From NCBI RefSeq assembly GCF_003852535.1, contig NZ_QAJP01000004.1, positions 248,001 to 312,000 on the forward strand: a stretch of DNA of 64,000 nucleotides, given 5' to 3'. The stretch is from Herminiimonas sp. KBW02. GTDB taxonomy: Bacteria; Pseudomonadota; Gammaproteobacteria; Burkholderiales; Burkholderiaceae_D. Each line of letters opens with the position of its first letter. Within the stretch, counting starts at the first letter, position 1. The notes under the pieces were generated by a model, which saw nothing but the letters and a program-made list of their open reading frames with translations, did not search any database and was not told where the DNA came from. The position numbers and the translations under genes were made by a program. Positions 27,769-38,333 of this stretch are shown one piece after another.

Positions 27769-28064
27769 AATTGTTTCCGCAGAGAAATATTCAATTGTAA
27801 CGAAAATATCTTACCTATCCCCGAATATAGGTTGCATGATTTTTCGTGATGAGTTCGCTCTTTCGCGTCGGGTTTGTGAAGTTAATCTAACGCGGAGATG
27901 CTCGAGCTCGTTTTTAAAAAAACGAAGCTGTAGATTTTTGCTGAACTCAGGAAAGAAAATGACGCGAAAAATTAGAATCGCCGTTGTTAAATTACGGATC
28001 GCGTTGTGAATTTTGGGAATTGGATTTCAGCGAAGACATAACATGCTGATTTTATGGGGGTCAG
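27769..28064. other. AT-rich intergenic region next to tRNA-His
   Basis: No convincing gene. It has low GC compared with the flanks and several A and T runs. It contains the promoter side of the membrane coiled-coil gene and lies downstream of tRNA-His. Confidence 0.45.
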
Positions 28065-28141
28065 TGGGGTGGCTGATGGGGCTCGAACCCACGACAACAG
28101 GAATCACAATCCTGGACTCTACCAACTGAGCTACAGCCACC
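28065..28141 (-). tRNA. tRNA-His (anticodon GTG)
   Basis: Reverse-strand cloverleaf: GGTGGCT acceptor with the extra 5' G typical of tRNA-His, D arm AGCTCAGTTGGTAGAG, anticodon loop TTGTGAT, T arm GTGGGTTCGAGCCC, and 3' CCA encoded. 77 bases including CCA. Confidence 0.96.
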
Positions 28142-28247
28142 ACTGATTTACAACTATCTGCCTTGCAATGTTCTGCAGGACAGCTGCGCATTATACAAAA
28201 TTCATACGCAGCTGGCAAATCAATTCAAGAAATCAGGTGAAATTTTC

Positions 28248-29102
28248 TTAAGCCGCTGTTTTGGCGGGCATTTCCGTCACTGTCGGGTGCTGGTTCAGCA
28301 GGTGAGCGAAGGCGCTGACCAGGGCATCGCGGCTGCCAGTGGTAAAGGCTTGCAGCGAACCAGGCGTGGTTTCAAAGCGCTGCAGGCCACGTTGTTGCAG
28401 CAGGCGCTCGAGCTGGCGTGAGACGGCTTCGCCGGTATCGATGATGGTGACCGGTACGGCACTTTCGCGCTGCGCGATGGCTTCTATGGTCGGCTGGACA
28501 AACGGGTAGTGCGTGCAGCCCAGTGCCAGCGTATCGGCGCCGCCTTGCAGCAGCGGCGTGACATAGCGCTCCAGCATGGCGACGGTTTCCGGCGTATCCA
28601 GCTCGCCTTTTTCGATTTGTTCGACCAGGCCGACGCAGGCTTGCGTCAGGAAGCTGATGCCGGTGCTCGTGCTGATCTGGTCGCGCAGGGCGATGAAGCG
28701 GCTGCTGGCGAGGGTGCTGGCGGTTGCCAGTACGCCGGCTTTGCCGCTTTTGCTGAAGACCGCGGCCGGTTTCAGGCCGGGTTCGACGCCGACGATGATC
28801 AGTTTCGGATAATGCTGGCGCAGCGCTTCGATCGCTGCCGCCGTTGCGGTATTGCAGGCAACGACAATCGCCTTGATGTTCCTGGTAGAGAGGAAGGCTG
28901 CGATAGCCAGCGTGCGTTCGATGATGGCGGCGTCTGACTTGCCGCCGTACGGCGCATGGCCGGAATCGGCGAAACACAGCAAATGCTCCGATGGCAAACG
29001 CGCCTGGATATGGCGCAGTACCGATAAGGCACCGACGCCCGAATCGAAGATTCCTATCGGTGCGTCGGCTGCAACTGGGTCAGGATAAGCGGAAAAACTC
29101 AC
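28248..29102 (-). CDS. murI: Glutamate racemase
   Basis: 284 residues. Interconverts L- and D-glutamate to supply D-Glu for peptidoglycan. The family blocks are clear: IGIFDSGVGALSV at the start, DSGHAPYGGKSD, the first catalytic Cys in VVACNTATAAAI and the second in LALGCTHYPF. The start is GTG at 29102. It lies just upstream of tRNA-His on the same strand and 37 bases downstream of fumA. Confidence 0.96.
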   Translation of the reverse strand: MSFSAYPDPVAADAPIGIFDSGVGALSVLRHIQARLPSEHLLCFADSGHAPYGGKSDAAIIERTLAIAAFLSTRNIKAIVVACNTATAAAIEALRQHYPKLIIVGVEPGLKPAAVFSKSGKAGVLATASTLASSRFIALRDQISTSTGISFLTQACVGLVEQIEKGELDTPETVAMLERYVTPLLQGGADTLALGCTHYPFVQPTIEAIAQRESAVPVTIIDTGEAVSRQLERLLQQRGLQRFETTPGSLQAFTTGSRDALVSAFAHLLNQHPTVTEMPAKTAA

Positions 29103-29139
29103 AGTATCGTTTAGCTCTATGTAGTCGGAATATGCCGGA

Positions 29140-30678
29140 TCAGACTGCAGAAACAGGAATCTCGTTCAATCGGATCTTCTCGATTTTTTCTTTCCATTCC
29201 TTAGGCCCGGTGTTGTGCACCGAGGTACCAGTGGAATCGACGGCGACCGTGACCGGCATGTCCTGCACATCGAATTCGTAAATCGCTTCCATGCCCAGAT
29301 CCGCGAAGCCGAGTACCTTGGCGTTTTTGATTGCCTTCGATACCAGGTAAGCGGCACCACCGACCGCCATCAGATAAGCCGATTGATGTTTCTTGATTGC
29401 TTCAATTGCGGTCGGGCCGCGTTCTGCTTTACCGACCATCGAAATCAAGCCGGTTTGCGCCAGCATCATTTCAGTGAATTTATCCATGCGGGTTGCTGTA
29501 GTCGGACCAGCCGGGCCAACTACTTCGTCACGCACCGGATCAACCGGGCCGACGTAGTAAATGATGCGGTTGGTGAAGTCGACCGGCAGTTTTTCGCCTT
29601 TGGCCAGCATGTCTTGTATGCGTTTGTGTGCAGCGTCACGTCCGGTCAGCATCTTGCCGTTCAGCAGCAGGGTCTGGCCTGGTTTCCACGATGCGACTTC
29701 TTCCTTGGTCAGCGTGTTCAGGTCTACGCGTTTTGATTGTTCGGTGTCTGGCATCCAGTTGACTTTAGGCCAGTCGGACAGCGCAGGCGGATCCAGATAA
29801 ACCGGGCCGGAGCCATCGAGTACGAAGTGCGCATGACGGGTGGCCGCGCAATTCGGGATCATGGCGACCGGTTTCGATGCTGCATGCGTAGGGTGCATCA
29901 TGATCTTTACGTCGAGCACGGTGGTCAGGCCACCCAGGCCTTGCGCGCCGATGCCGAGGGAGTTGATCTTGTCGCACAATTCGATACGCAATTCTTCAGT
30001 CTTGTTTTGCGGGCCGCGTTTTTTCAGCTCGTACATGTCGATGTCTTCCATCAACACTTGTTTCGCCATCAGCATCGCGCGCTCTGCAGTACCGCCTATG
30101 CCTATGCCCAGCATGCCCGGCGGGCACCAGCCGGCACCCATCAGTGGCACGGTTTGCATGACCCAGTCGACCAGCGAGTCGGATGGATTCAGCATGACGA
30201 ATTTGGTTTTGTTTTCCGAGCCGCCGCCTTTGGCCGCGACTTGGACGTCGACCGTATTGCCTGGCACCAACTCCACGTGCACGACGGCAGGGGTGTTGTC
30301 CTTGGTGTTTTTACGCTCGAAATGCGGATCGGCGACGATGGAGGCGCGCAGCGTGTTGTCCGGATGGTTGTAGGCCTGACGCACACCTTCGTTGACGGCG
30401 TCGGTCACCGAGCCGGAGAAGCCTTCAAAGCGCACGCCCATGCCCACTTTCAGGAAGACATTGACGATGCCGGTATCCTGGCACAGCGGACGTTTTCCTT
30501 CGGCGCACATGCGCGAGTTGGTCAGGATTTGCGCAATCGCATCCTTCGCTGCCGGGCTTTGCTCTGATTCATATGCGCGTGCCAAATGCTGGATGTAATC
30601 CTGCGGATGGTAGTAGCTGATGTACTGCAAGGCTGCTGCAACGGATTCGATTAAATCGTCTTGTTTAATGATGGTCAT
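29140..30678 (-). CDS. fumA: Fumarate hydratase, class I (Fe-S)
   Basis: 512 residues from ATG 30678. Interconverts fumarate and malate in the TCA cycle using an oxygen-sensitive [4Fe-4S] cluster. Cluster-binding regions with Cys are visible in RPLCQDTGIVNVF, GAGWCPPGMLG and MIPNCAATRHAHF. C-terminal beta domain: VGPAGPTTATRMD and YEFDVQDMPVTVAVDS. The single long chain (alpha plus beta fused) matches FumA/FumB. It follows the UPF0114 gene by 25 bases, probably as an operon with murI further on. Confidence 0.95.
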   Translation of the reverse strand: MTIIKQDDLIESVAAALQYISYYHPQDYIQHLARAYESEQSPAAKDAIAQILTNSRMCAEGKRPLCQDTGIVNVFLKVGMGVRFEGFSGSVTDAVNEGVRQAYNHPDNTLRASIVADPHFERKNTKDNTPAVVHVELVPGNTVDVQVAAKGGGSENKTKFVMLNPSDSLVDWVMQTVPLMGAGWCPPGMLGIGIGGTAERAMLMAKQVLMEDIDMYELKKRGPQNKTEELRIELCDKINSLGIGAQGLGGLTTVLDVKIMMHPTHAASKPVAMIPNCAATRHAHFVLDGSGPVYLDPPALSDWPKVNWMPDTEQSKRVDLNTLTKEEVASWKPGQTLLLNGKMLTGRDAAHKRIQDMLAKGEKLPVDFTNRIIYYVGPVDPVRDEVVGPAGPTTATRMDKFTEMMLAQTGLISMVGKAERGPTAIEAIKKHQSAYLMAVGGAAYLVSKAIKNAKVLGFADLGMEAIYEFDVQDMPVTVAVDSTGTSVHNTGPKEWKEKIEKIRLNEIPVSAV

Positions 30679-30703
30679 GGCAGTGTCGGCTAGAGAAAGA
30701 GGA

Positions 30704-31324
30704 TTAATGGGAGTCGCTGATGGCAGCAGTCTGAGCCATGATGCGATCACTGTAGGCAATCGCCATGGCGGAGAACAGGAACACTATATGTATGCCGGTT
30801 TGCGCCAGCAAGGTCTTGGTATCGTAAGCAGCAGCGTTGATAAAGGTCTTCAGCAGGTGGATAGATGAAATACCGATGATCGCAGTTGCCAGTTTTACTT
30901 TCAGTACGGACGCGTTTACGTGCGACAACCATTCCGGCTGATCCGGATGACTTTCCAGGTTCATGCGCGATACAAAGGTTTCGTAGCCGCCGATGATCAC
31001 CATGATCAGCAGGTTGGAAATCATCACTACGTCGATCAGGCCCAATACCACCAGCATGATAGTCGTTTCATTCAACTTGCTCGGTTTGACTGCGCCCGGG
31101 ATCGCAACCGCGTCCAGAATGTGTTGCAGTGAATCAGGATTGCCGAGTACGGCGCCGATCAGATCGGATAATTCAACCCAGAAATGAAAAACATAGACGC
31201 ATTGCGCCAAAATCAGACCCAGATACAATGGCAACTGTAGCCAGCGCGTCATGAAAATAAGTCTCGCCAGCGGCGGTATAGGCTGTTTTGTTGGCAATTC
31301 GTCAGTAGATGCAGATGGTTTCAT
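30704..31324 (-). CDS. UPF0114 (YqhA-type) inner membrane protein
   Basis: About 206 residues from ATG 31324; the frame also allows ATG 31366, and neither has a clear ribosome site. The pattern RWLQLPLYLGLILAQCVYVFHF, then DVVMISNLLIMVIIGGYETFVSR and KVKLATAIIGISSIHLL, identifies the UPF0114/TIGR00645 family, with four hydrophobic helices. Function unknown. Located 25 bases upstream of fumA, a close and possibly functional link. Confidence 0.88.
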   Translation of the reverse strand: MKPSASTDELPTKQPIPPLARLIFMTRWLQLPLYLGLILAQCVYVFHFWVELSDLIGAVLGNPDSLQHILDAVAIPGAVKPSKLNETTIMLVVLGLIDVVMISNLLIMVIIGGYETFVSRMNLESHPDQPEWLSHVNASVLKVKLATAIIGISSIHLLKTFINAAAYDTKTLLAQTGIHIVFLFSAMAIAYSDRIMAQTAAISDSH

Positions 31325-31513
31325 GAGATGCGGTGGAGTAACGAGGGATAAAACGGAAGACTGCATTTTACACGTGCAGACCGTTTTCCTGTGCAGTACG
31401 GCTAGCCGATTTCAGCTTGTCGGGGCCTGACCACGAGGTCACAATCGTGTAAGGCTTCAGTAAGCGTAAAAGCATATTGTGAGTAACAAATAAAATCCAT
31501 ATTGGAGGGGACA

Positions 31514-33496
<1,983 letters not shown>

Positions 33497-33530
33497 AAAC
33501 AGCAGTAAAAAAGACTACCGGTAGTCGCCA

Positions 33531-33569
33531 AAAAAGCCGTCGCAGCTAGCCGCTGCGGCGGTTTTTTTA
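33531..33569 (+). terminator. Intrinsic terminator after acs
   Basis: CCGTCGCAGC and GCTGCGGCGG pair (one G-T), followed by T7; A5 precedes the stem. Confidence 0.9.
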
Positions 33570-33619
33570 TGGGGGAAGGGATGGGAAAGCAGGAAAACGG
33601 GCATTTTTCAGGAAAATTT

Positions 33620-33628
33620 TGCTATAAT
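33620..33628 (+). promoter_or_regulatory. Extended -10 promoter of tRNA-Ser
   Basis: TGCTATAAT, an extended -10 with perfect TATAAT, lies about 40 bases before the tRNA. No good -35 hexamer is seen at the usual distance. Confidence 0.6.
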
Positions 33629-33669
33629 CAGCGGCTTCGCTAAAAAGTAGTCCGCGAAGACCAGATTCA

Positions 33670-33760
33670 GGAGAGATGGATGAGTGGTTTAAGTCGCACG
33701 CCTGGAAAGCGTGTGTAGGTTCATAGCCTACCGGGGGTTCGAATCCCCCTCTCTCCGCCA
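33670..33760 (+). tRNA. tRNA-Ser (anticodon GGA)
   Basis: 91 bases including encoded CCA. Acceptor GGAGAGA pairs with TCTCTCC; the anticodon loop CTGGAAA gives GGA; a long variable arm typical of class II tRNAs follows; T arm GGGGGTTCGAATCCCCC. Its 3' end is the insertion site of the island and the gene remains intact. Confidence 0.97.
33744..33760 (+). repeat. attL: tRNA 3'-end half of the 17-bp border repeat
   Basis: TCCCCCTCTCTCCGCCA, identical to 49572-49588. It lies within the T arm and acceptor of tRNA-Ser, the usual core for tyrosine integrases. Confidence 0.9.
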
Positions 33761-33814
33761 CAGATATAAAAGCATTTTGAATCAATGACTTACTGAATTC
33801 AAAATCGCACAAAA

Positions 33815-33836
33815 CCACACACATAAACCACACACG
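33815..33836 (+). repeat. Left pair of integrase arm-type repeats
   Basis: CCACACACAT at 33815-33824 and CCACACACG at 33828-33836, 13 bases start to start. The same spaced pair occurs at 49478-49500 beside the integrase gene. Probable arm-binding sites for the integrase. Confidence 0.65.
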
Positions 33837-34005
33837 TTTTTGTGAAAATAAAGCTCCAGCGATGGGGCTTTTTTACATTGTGTCTTCTCCTCGCTACATT
33901 TCCTGTGCCCTAAAAAATCTCCGGTTTTACACAGTGCTTGTTTGAATCTAAGCTGCCACTCGTTCGTCTATTCGGGCGGGCTTAAAGGACACTTAGGGAG
34001 AACAC

Positions 34006-34191
34006 ATGCAGATTCAAATTGGTAACGCAAGAATTGAAGCAAGCGGCGCATACGTTTATATCAAAGCGTTTGGCCGTGAGGTCTTCGTAAAGAGGGAGCC
34101 GGGGCAGCCTTGGCAGCCACACGTAAAACGGCATACTACGGCAGGATTGGAGTTGTGGGGAATTGGTCTGTATGCGGCGATATCTAAGTAA
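34006..34191 (+). CDS. Small hypothetical protein, first island gene
   Basis: 61 residues, preceded by AGGGAGAA at good spacing. Predicted beta-rich at the start (IQIGNARIEASGAYVYIKAFGREVFVKRE) and slightly hydrophobic at the end (LELWGIGLYAAI). Resembles small accessory proteins common in prophages and islands, with no known function. Confidence 0.6.
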   Translation: MQIQIGNARIEASGAYVYIKAFGREVFVKREPGQPWQPHVKRHTTAGLELWGIGLYAAISK

Positions 34192-34299
34192 TAAGCTTTG
34201 GTGTTACACGTCACCTGCGACCTTTTGCTGTGATTTTTACGGTCGCAGGTTACTTTGTCTAACTAATCAATACGGCTGGAAAAAACCGATAACTCTGCA

Positions 34300-36030
34300 T
34301 TAATGCTTAGGCGGCTTTTTTGGTTTGATTTTTTTCTTTACCAGAACACCAGCGTCTACATCGATTTTCGATATGTACACTTCGTATCCCAAGGTATTCA
34401 ATGATTTCAGGGCTTGTTTTAGACTAACTTTGGCAAAGAACGGAAGTTCATTTGGCAGGGATTTTGTCGTGGCAATTGCGTACACAATTTTTAATTTCGA
34501 GATGTCCGGACGTGCGCTGCAGTTTGTTAACTTCATACCGGCAGATAATTTTAAGTTCAATCTTTCTCTGAATCCTTGATCAGCAACATAACTGTGTGCG
34601 GATACGTACCCTTGAGAAAAAAGATGGCTGAGCGTCTGCGAACTTCTGTAGTATTTAACGTGAATTACGTCAGTGTCATCCTTGGTTAAGTCACAAAATT
34701 CAATCTTGTCTGACTTTCCGCCTATAGGAATATTTTTCTTATCCCAAAGGTGATAGGTTTTATCTCCCGACGCAACGGCAACGTTATATTCTCCCTCTCC
34801 ATCATGAGCGAAAGTTGGTAGAGAATGTCCATATTGGTGTAACCGTTCTTTGAGATATTTGTCGATTTTCTCAGCAAAATCTTTGGCGACTTTGTACCAA
34901 ACTCCATTTCTTAAAATGTAGTCTTGCGTTCCAATTTTAATCTCAGCATATAGACATTTATAAACAGGCCAAGAGCGAATTGATTGGTATTCGTTATTGT
35001 TAACATGCACGTAGTGTGTGCGCAAGACATCTGTCGTAATCTCAATAAGTGCGTCATCGGAATCTTTTTCTTTTGGTTTGACCTTACGATTTATGTGTTC
35101 AATAAAATGTTCAAAATCGAGAACCACATGTCTAGGGGTGTTACTGTGACAATCGAAGGAGTATCCAATTTGGCCTTCCCAATCGACAACCTCCGGCTCT
35201 CCTAAATAGAGCGAGTTGTTTGGAACAGTCTTAAGTGCGTCATTGAGTTCAAGATCGCATATTTGTATTTCTTCGTGGTCACGTACACGATAAACATTAT
35301 CAATCCAGTCAAAATCTTCCGGCAGCTTGGCTTCATATCTTGATAAAGACTCTTTGAGGATCGCTGATAATTTATCTAGTGATGTCTCAGTGACGAGTGT
35401 GAGTGCGTCTCGTCCAGTGATGTGAGAACCAAACACCGGAACGTTACAGGCACCTGTGAGGGCGTAAACAAGCTCCATTTCAGAGTCAATATGTAAATCA
35501 AAAATTGTCACTTCACGTGGACTTTGCGTCCTCGAGTTCAGCGGATTATGGTCATAGCTTGACTTATCTAAGCTTCGTAATCGGTCAGGATCGACTGAGT
35601 TCAAGGTGACTTTAAGGCCGAAGTCTCTTTCGAAATATTCATCCTTCAAAAGGTGAAAGCCCGTACCGAACGAAAGCGCAAATAGACGGCCATGTTCCTG
35701 GACAATAAGAACACCGCCAACACTATTGGGACGCCCAAAGAAACCATCTTCAAAAGTCTGATGCGAAGTGAATAGTTTTGTCCAAGGAGGAAAATCTCCT
35801 GGAACTTCTCTCTTCATGTATAGAACGGCAGAACCGTGAGCCAATTCTATTTCAGCGCTTCGACCAATATTTTCTGTCTTTAAAGCCAAGGTAGCGTCTT
35901 TGCAATTTTCCTTAGCTAAGTAAATCGACAATTTCTCTTTACGTATCCGTTTTTTAATTTCACCTGCTATTGTCGGTAATATCGCAGTTGCTTTAAATGG
36001 GTCAATCGCATTGGCTACATACTCCTCCAT
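34300..36030 (-). CDS. TIGR04141/DUF6119 family, sporadically distributed protein
   Basis: 576 residues, close to the family average. Recognised from the ordered blocks GRLFALSFGTGFHLL, FGLKVTLNSVDPDRLRSLD, PREVTIFDLHIDSEMELV, VFGSHITGRDALTL and EDFDWIDNV. The family is known only for patchy distribution across bacteria and archaea; its activity is not established. The N-terminal 60 residues contain an AKENCKDATLAL segment typical of the start of the family. AGGGGAG precedes the ATG. Transcribed against most other island genes and flanked by long noncoding spans, so it is probably an independent unit. A defence role is inference from the setting. Confidence 0.82.
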   Translation of the reverse strand: MEEYVANAIDPFKATAILPTIAGEIKKRIRKEKLSIYLAKENCKDATLALKTENIGRSAEIELAHGSAVLYMKREVPGDFPPWTKLFTSHQTFEDGFFGRPNSVGGVLIVQEHGRLFALSFGTGFHLLKDEYFERDFGLKVTLNSVDPDRLRSLDKSSYDHNPLNSRTQSPREVTIFDLHIDSEMELVYALTGACNVPVFGSHITGRDALTLVTETSLDKLSAILKESLSRYEAKLPEDFDWIDNVYRVRDHEEIQICDLELNDALKTVPNNSLYLGEPEVVDWEGQIGYSFDCHSNTPRHVVLDFEHFIEHINRKVKPKEKDSDDALIEITTDVLRTHYVHVNNNEYQSIRSWPVYKCLYAEIKIGTQDYILRNGVWYKVAKDFAEKIDKYLKERLHQYGHSLPTFAHDGEGEYNVAVASGDKTYHLWDKKNIPIGGKSDKIEFCDLTKDDTDVIHVKYYRSSQTLSHLFSQGYVSAHSYVADQGFRERLNLKLSAGMKLTNCSARPDISKLKIVYAIATTKSLPNELPFFAKVSLKQALKSLNTLGYEVYISKIDVDAGVLVKKKIKPKKPPKH

Positions 36031-36467
36031 CTGGCTCCCCTCTAGTTTTACACCTGTATGTTCTTTGAAAGGGGAGTAGCCCTATTCAATTTTTATTATG
36101 GTCAAATAAGTGCGGCCTCTTAGTGATAAGAACCGCTCGATGAAGTACAGCTATGGGTTGATCTTAACGTTGACATTAAATCGGCGACCATGTGTTTCGA
36201 TGATGATTTTTTTTCATTGTTTTCCCATAAGTTGCAGCAAGCGTCGCCACTAACGCAGACTTAGTATAGGTCGAGCGCAGTGTTCGCGTATCCCATGTTT
36301 ATGGGATGCACTATGCTTTCTTGATTGCAAATCCGATTGCGGGGTTTTTCTTTTTCTTTTTGCTGAACGTGGCCGTAACAATGCAAATGTGATGCCACTA
36401 AGAGGAAATTTAAGGCATTAACAAGTATTGCAGGATTACAATAATAAAAAGCTAAAGGGAAGAACTG
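36031..36467. other. Divergent regulatory region inside the island
   Basis: 437 bases between the TIGR04141 gene and the membrane protein gene. It holds T-rich stretches and the inverted repeat ATCCCAT-N4-ATGGGAT at 36290-36307, 160 bases before the next start. No gene seen. Confidence 0.5.
36290..36307. promoter_or_regulatory. Inverted repeat ATCCCAT-N4-ATGGGAT, island copy
   Basis: Seven-base arms around GTTT. The same 18-base design, with GATC in the centre, occurs at 51322-51339 outside the island, also upstream of a plus-strand envelope gene. Possible operator. Confidence 0.4.
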
Positions 36468-36962
36468 ATGCAGAAATTAATCGACGAACTAACCAACCCA
36501 TTTTGGTGGTTGAGTATAGTCATAGTGGGTGTCTTCACTAGCTTGATGTCTTCATATCTTATAAGGTACTTGGACAAATGTTTTTCGCGTACCTCTTCAT
36601 GGTGGCATAGTCGCTCAGAAGAAAAGAAAGCCGAATGGAAAGAACAAGTAGATTGGATAAGACAGTCGGAGAAGAATCTACTAATTCAATCGTTTGAGGA
36701 AACGCGGCAACGACTAAGAGCGATCTATTTCTTGTTGCTTGGCTGCTTACTTGCGGTCTTAGCGTCCATTCTCGCTCAGTATGATCATCCCGGCGTTAAG
36801 TACATGGTTATGTTCGGACTAGCAATGAGTACGTTTAATGCCTTGGTAGCGACTTATGCGTTTTTACAAGCCACCGATCATCGCGAAAAAATTTATCAAG
36901 CGTTGAGACAGCCAAAGAATGAAAACAAGATTGAGCTGGTTAGCGTGACGCCGAAACAGTAA
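36468..36962 (+). CDS. Hypothetical membrane protein
   Basis: 164 residues with AAGGGAAG upstream. One helix near the N-terminus (WWLSIVIVGVFTSLMSSYLI), a charged segment of about 50 residues rich in Lys, Glu and Gln, then two adjacent helices (IYFLLLGCLLAVLASILA and YMVMFGLAMSTFNALVATYAFL) and a polar tail. No known family. Could be an inner-membrane sensor or effector; nothing in the sequence decides this. Confidence 0.65.
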   Translation: MQKLIDELTNPFWWLSIVIVGVFTSLMSSYLIRYLDKCFSRTSSWWHSRSEEKKAEWKEQVDWIRQSEKNLLIQSFEETRQRLRAIYFLLLGCLLAVLASILAQYDHPGVKYMVMFGLAMSTFNALVATYAFLQATDHREKIYQALRQPKNENKIELVSVTPKQ

Positions 36963-37272
36963 TAAAAGCGGTAAATAATTTGGCATAAAATTTTGAGTGA
37001 TCCCTCGATAAAGAATGATCGCCGCCTTCCCCCCGTGGGGGTGCCTCTTCGGCCAATTATCGGTAGACCATTCCATCGTCCCCAAGCCACCCGAAGGCTT
37101 CACTAAACACACCTTCAGCAAGCATCAGGTCGTGGGCGTCTCGGACATCGAACGGTCGCCCGTAGTGCTTCTCGAATAGAGGAGGGAAAGCGGACGCGAA
37201 GGTGTCTCGAGTACAGCCGTGAGCGACTAGTTCTGTGAGAATCAAGGAGGAATTGGCAAGGGTAGCACTCAA

Positions 37273-37725
37273 CTACTTACGCGCCTCAGCGCTAGTGACA
37301 TCTGCCATTAAACCGGCAGTCGTCAGATCAATTCTGACTTCATAACTACGAGTAAGCTTCGCGTCCACCTCAACCTTTTTCTCGCCGTACTTCAGTTCGG
37401 ATGGTCGGAACTGTTCAGAGCCTCGCGTCATCGTCGTCAAGCTAAATACATGCAAATCAGGACTCATCCAGAGTCGTACCGCCTCACCAGCATGGAGGCT
37501 AGCTAGGGGTTCTCCGTTTACCCACACGTTCAGCGACCCGAGTACGCCTTGGATTGCTGCATCTTCACGTATGAAGACAATTCCTACCGTCCCCGGTTTC
37601 TCTTGCAGCAGCGCCGGTTTCATTACACGATTGTAAGGAACACCTTTCGCATCGTTGACTGCAAGTTGCTTTGAAGCGCATCCGGTCAATGCCAAGACTA
37701 GTGTCGCGATTAAAAATCTTTTCAT
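37273..37725 (-). CDS. Lipoprotein, duplicated-cassette copy 1
   Basis: 150 residues. A signal peptide ends in lipobox LTGC (Cys 16). The mature domain contains PGTVGIVFIREDAAIQG, LNVWVNGEPLASLHAGEAVRLWMSPDLHVFSL and a C-terminal beta-rich end, resembling DUF2846-like periplasmic or outer membrane lipoproteins (GxVxxxRxxxxxG, then VxVNGxxxxxLxxG); the family name is tentative. A near-identical gene of the same length is at 50387. An in-frame-looking 71-codon reading frame with TTG start follows directly (37057-37272) but is weak. Function unknown. Confidence 0.85.
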   Translation of the reverse strand: MKRFLIATLVLALTGCASKQLAVNDAKGVPYNRVMKPALLQEKPGTVGIVFIREDAAIQGVLGSLNVWVNGEPLASLHAGEAVRLWMSPDLHVFSLTTMTRGSEQFRPSELKYGEKKVEVDAKLTRSYEVRIDLTTAGLMADVTSAEARK

Positions 37726-37846
37726 CTGTCAGTCCGTATAAAAATCAAAATTGTAATGCTTTCCATTTGGAAATAATAATGAATAGTTAACACGGACAAG
37801 CAGCCGCTCGTTTGTTTGCCACCTCGGTGCTCATCCTTCTTCTGAT

Positions 37847-37990
37847 TCACCGCTTGAGCCGCCACACCAAAGCAAGAATTCCAATCAATGCCGTAAGGAT
37901 GATTAGGAATGCTGCGCCGATTGGATGTTGGTCAAAGATGACCACTAGTTTGCCTACTGCGTCAAAAATGTCAGCAAGATCGAGCGACAT
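37847..37990 (-). CDS. 47-residue membrane peptide, cassette copy 1
   Basis: ATG at 37990 is chosen because GGAG lies five bases upstream and the same site and start are conserved in the copy at 50956-51099. The peptide has an amphipathic start (LADIFDAVGKLVVIFDQHP) and a membrane helix (GAAFLIILTALIGILALVW) ending in basic RLKR. The frame is also open upstream with GTG at 38044. Lies 121 bases upstream of the lipoprotein gene on the same strand. Function unknown; size and shape would suit a small membrane partner or toxin-like peptide, which is speculation. Confidence 0.6.
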   Translation of the reverse strand: MSLDLADIFDAVGKLVVIFDQHPIGAAFLIILTALIGILALVWRLKR

Positions 37991-38333
37991 CATTTCTCCA
38001 ATAAAGAACCCACCGGCACCTGCAAATAGATCAAGCAGATGCACCCTTACACACTGGAAGCCTTCAATACGACTGCTTCGGGATGTGCACTTTTATATTT
38101 TGCAGGAACACTTGGGTCGGTTTCCCGACTGTTTTCCGGTTTTGCACTCGTACTGCCAGAAGGTTACCGAAGCCGGAGTCCAATTTCTTTATGAAACATT
38201 TCATAGGTTCTTTTGGGTATACCTAAATGGAACCAATCGGCAGGTACCTTAATGGTGGTTCGGTAATAGCCTTTACAAACCCAAAACGAACCGACATAAT
38301 GCGAACTATCCAAAACGAACTGAAGGGTTCCAA
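37991..38333. other. Noncoding span upstream of the serine recombinase
   Basis: Contains the diverged end of the duplicated cassette, the palindrome at 38206-38234, and two direct CCAAAACGAAC repeats at 38281-38291 and 38310-38320, with a near-inverted GGTTCTTTTGGG at 38206-38217. Probably the recombinase's own recombination and regulatory site. Confidence 0.5.
38206..38234. promoter_or_regulatory. Candidate crossover site of the serine recombinase
   Basis: 29-base imperfect palindrome: GGTTC at one end, GAACC at the other, and GGTATACC in the centre. Size and symmetry suit a serine-recombinase crossover site, and it lies 100 bases before the recombinase start. Confidence 0.45.

Larger units (their letters stand above)
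37189..38220. repeat. Island copy of a duplicated ~1 kb cassette
   Basis: Homologous to 50310-51262 across the lipoprotein gene, the small membrane peptide gene, the sequence between them and both flanks. The lipoprotein genes align at full length with about one change per ten residues; the flanks are more diverged. The right edge of homology falls at about 38215, at the palindrome upstream of the serine recombinase. Confidence 0.85.

Noticed and set aside
33815-33836. Repeated CCACACACAT units considered as a CRISPR fragment
   Set aside because: Only two units per site, 3-base gaps and a second pair at the other island end. This fits integrase sites and not an array. No cas genes in the window.
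37057-37272. 71-codon minus-strand frame directly after the island lipoprotein gene
   Set aside because: It needs a TTG start with no ribosome site, and the matching frame after the second copy diverges after about 25 codons. Possible, but not supported.
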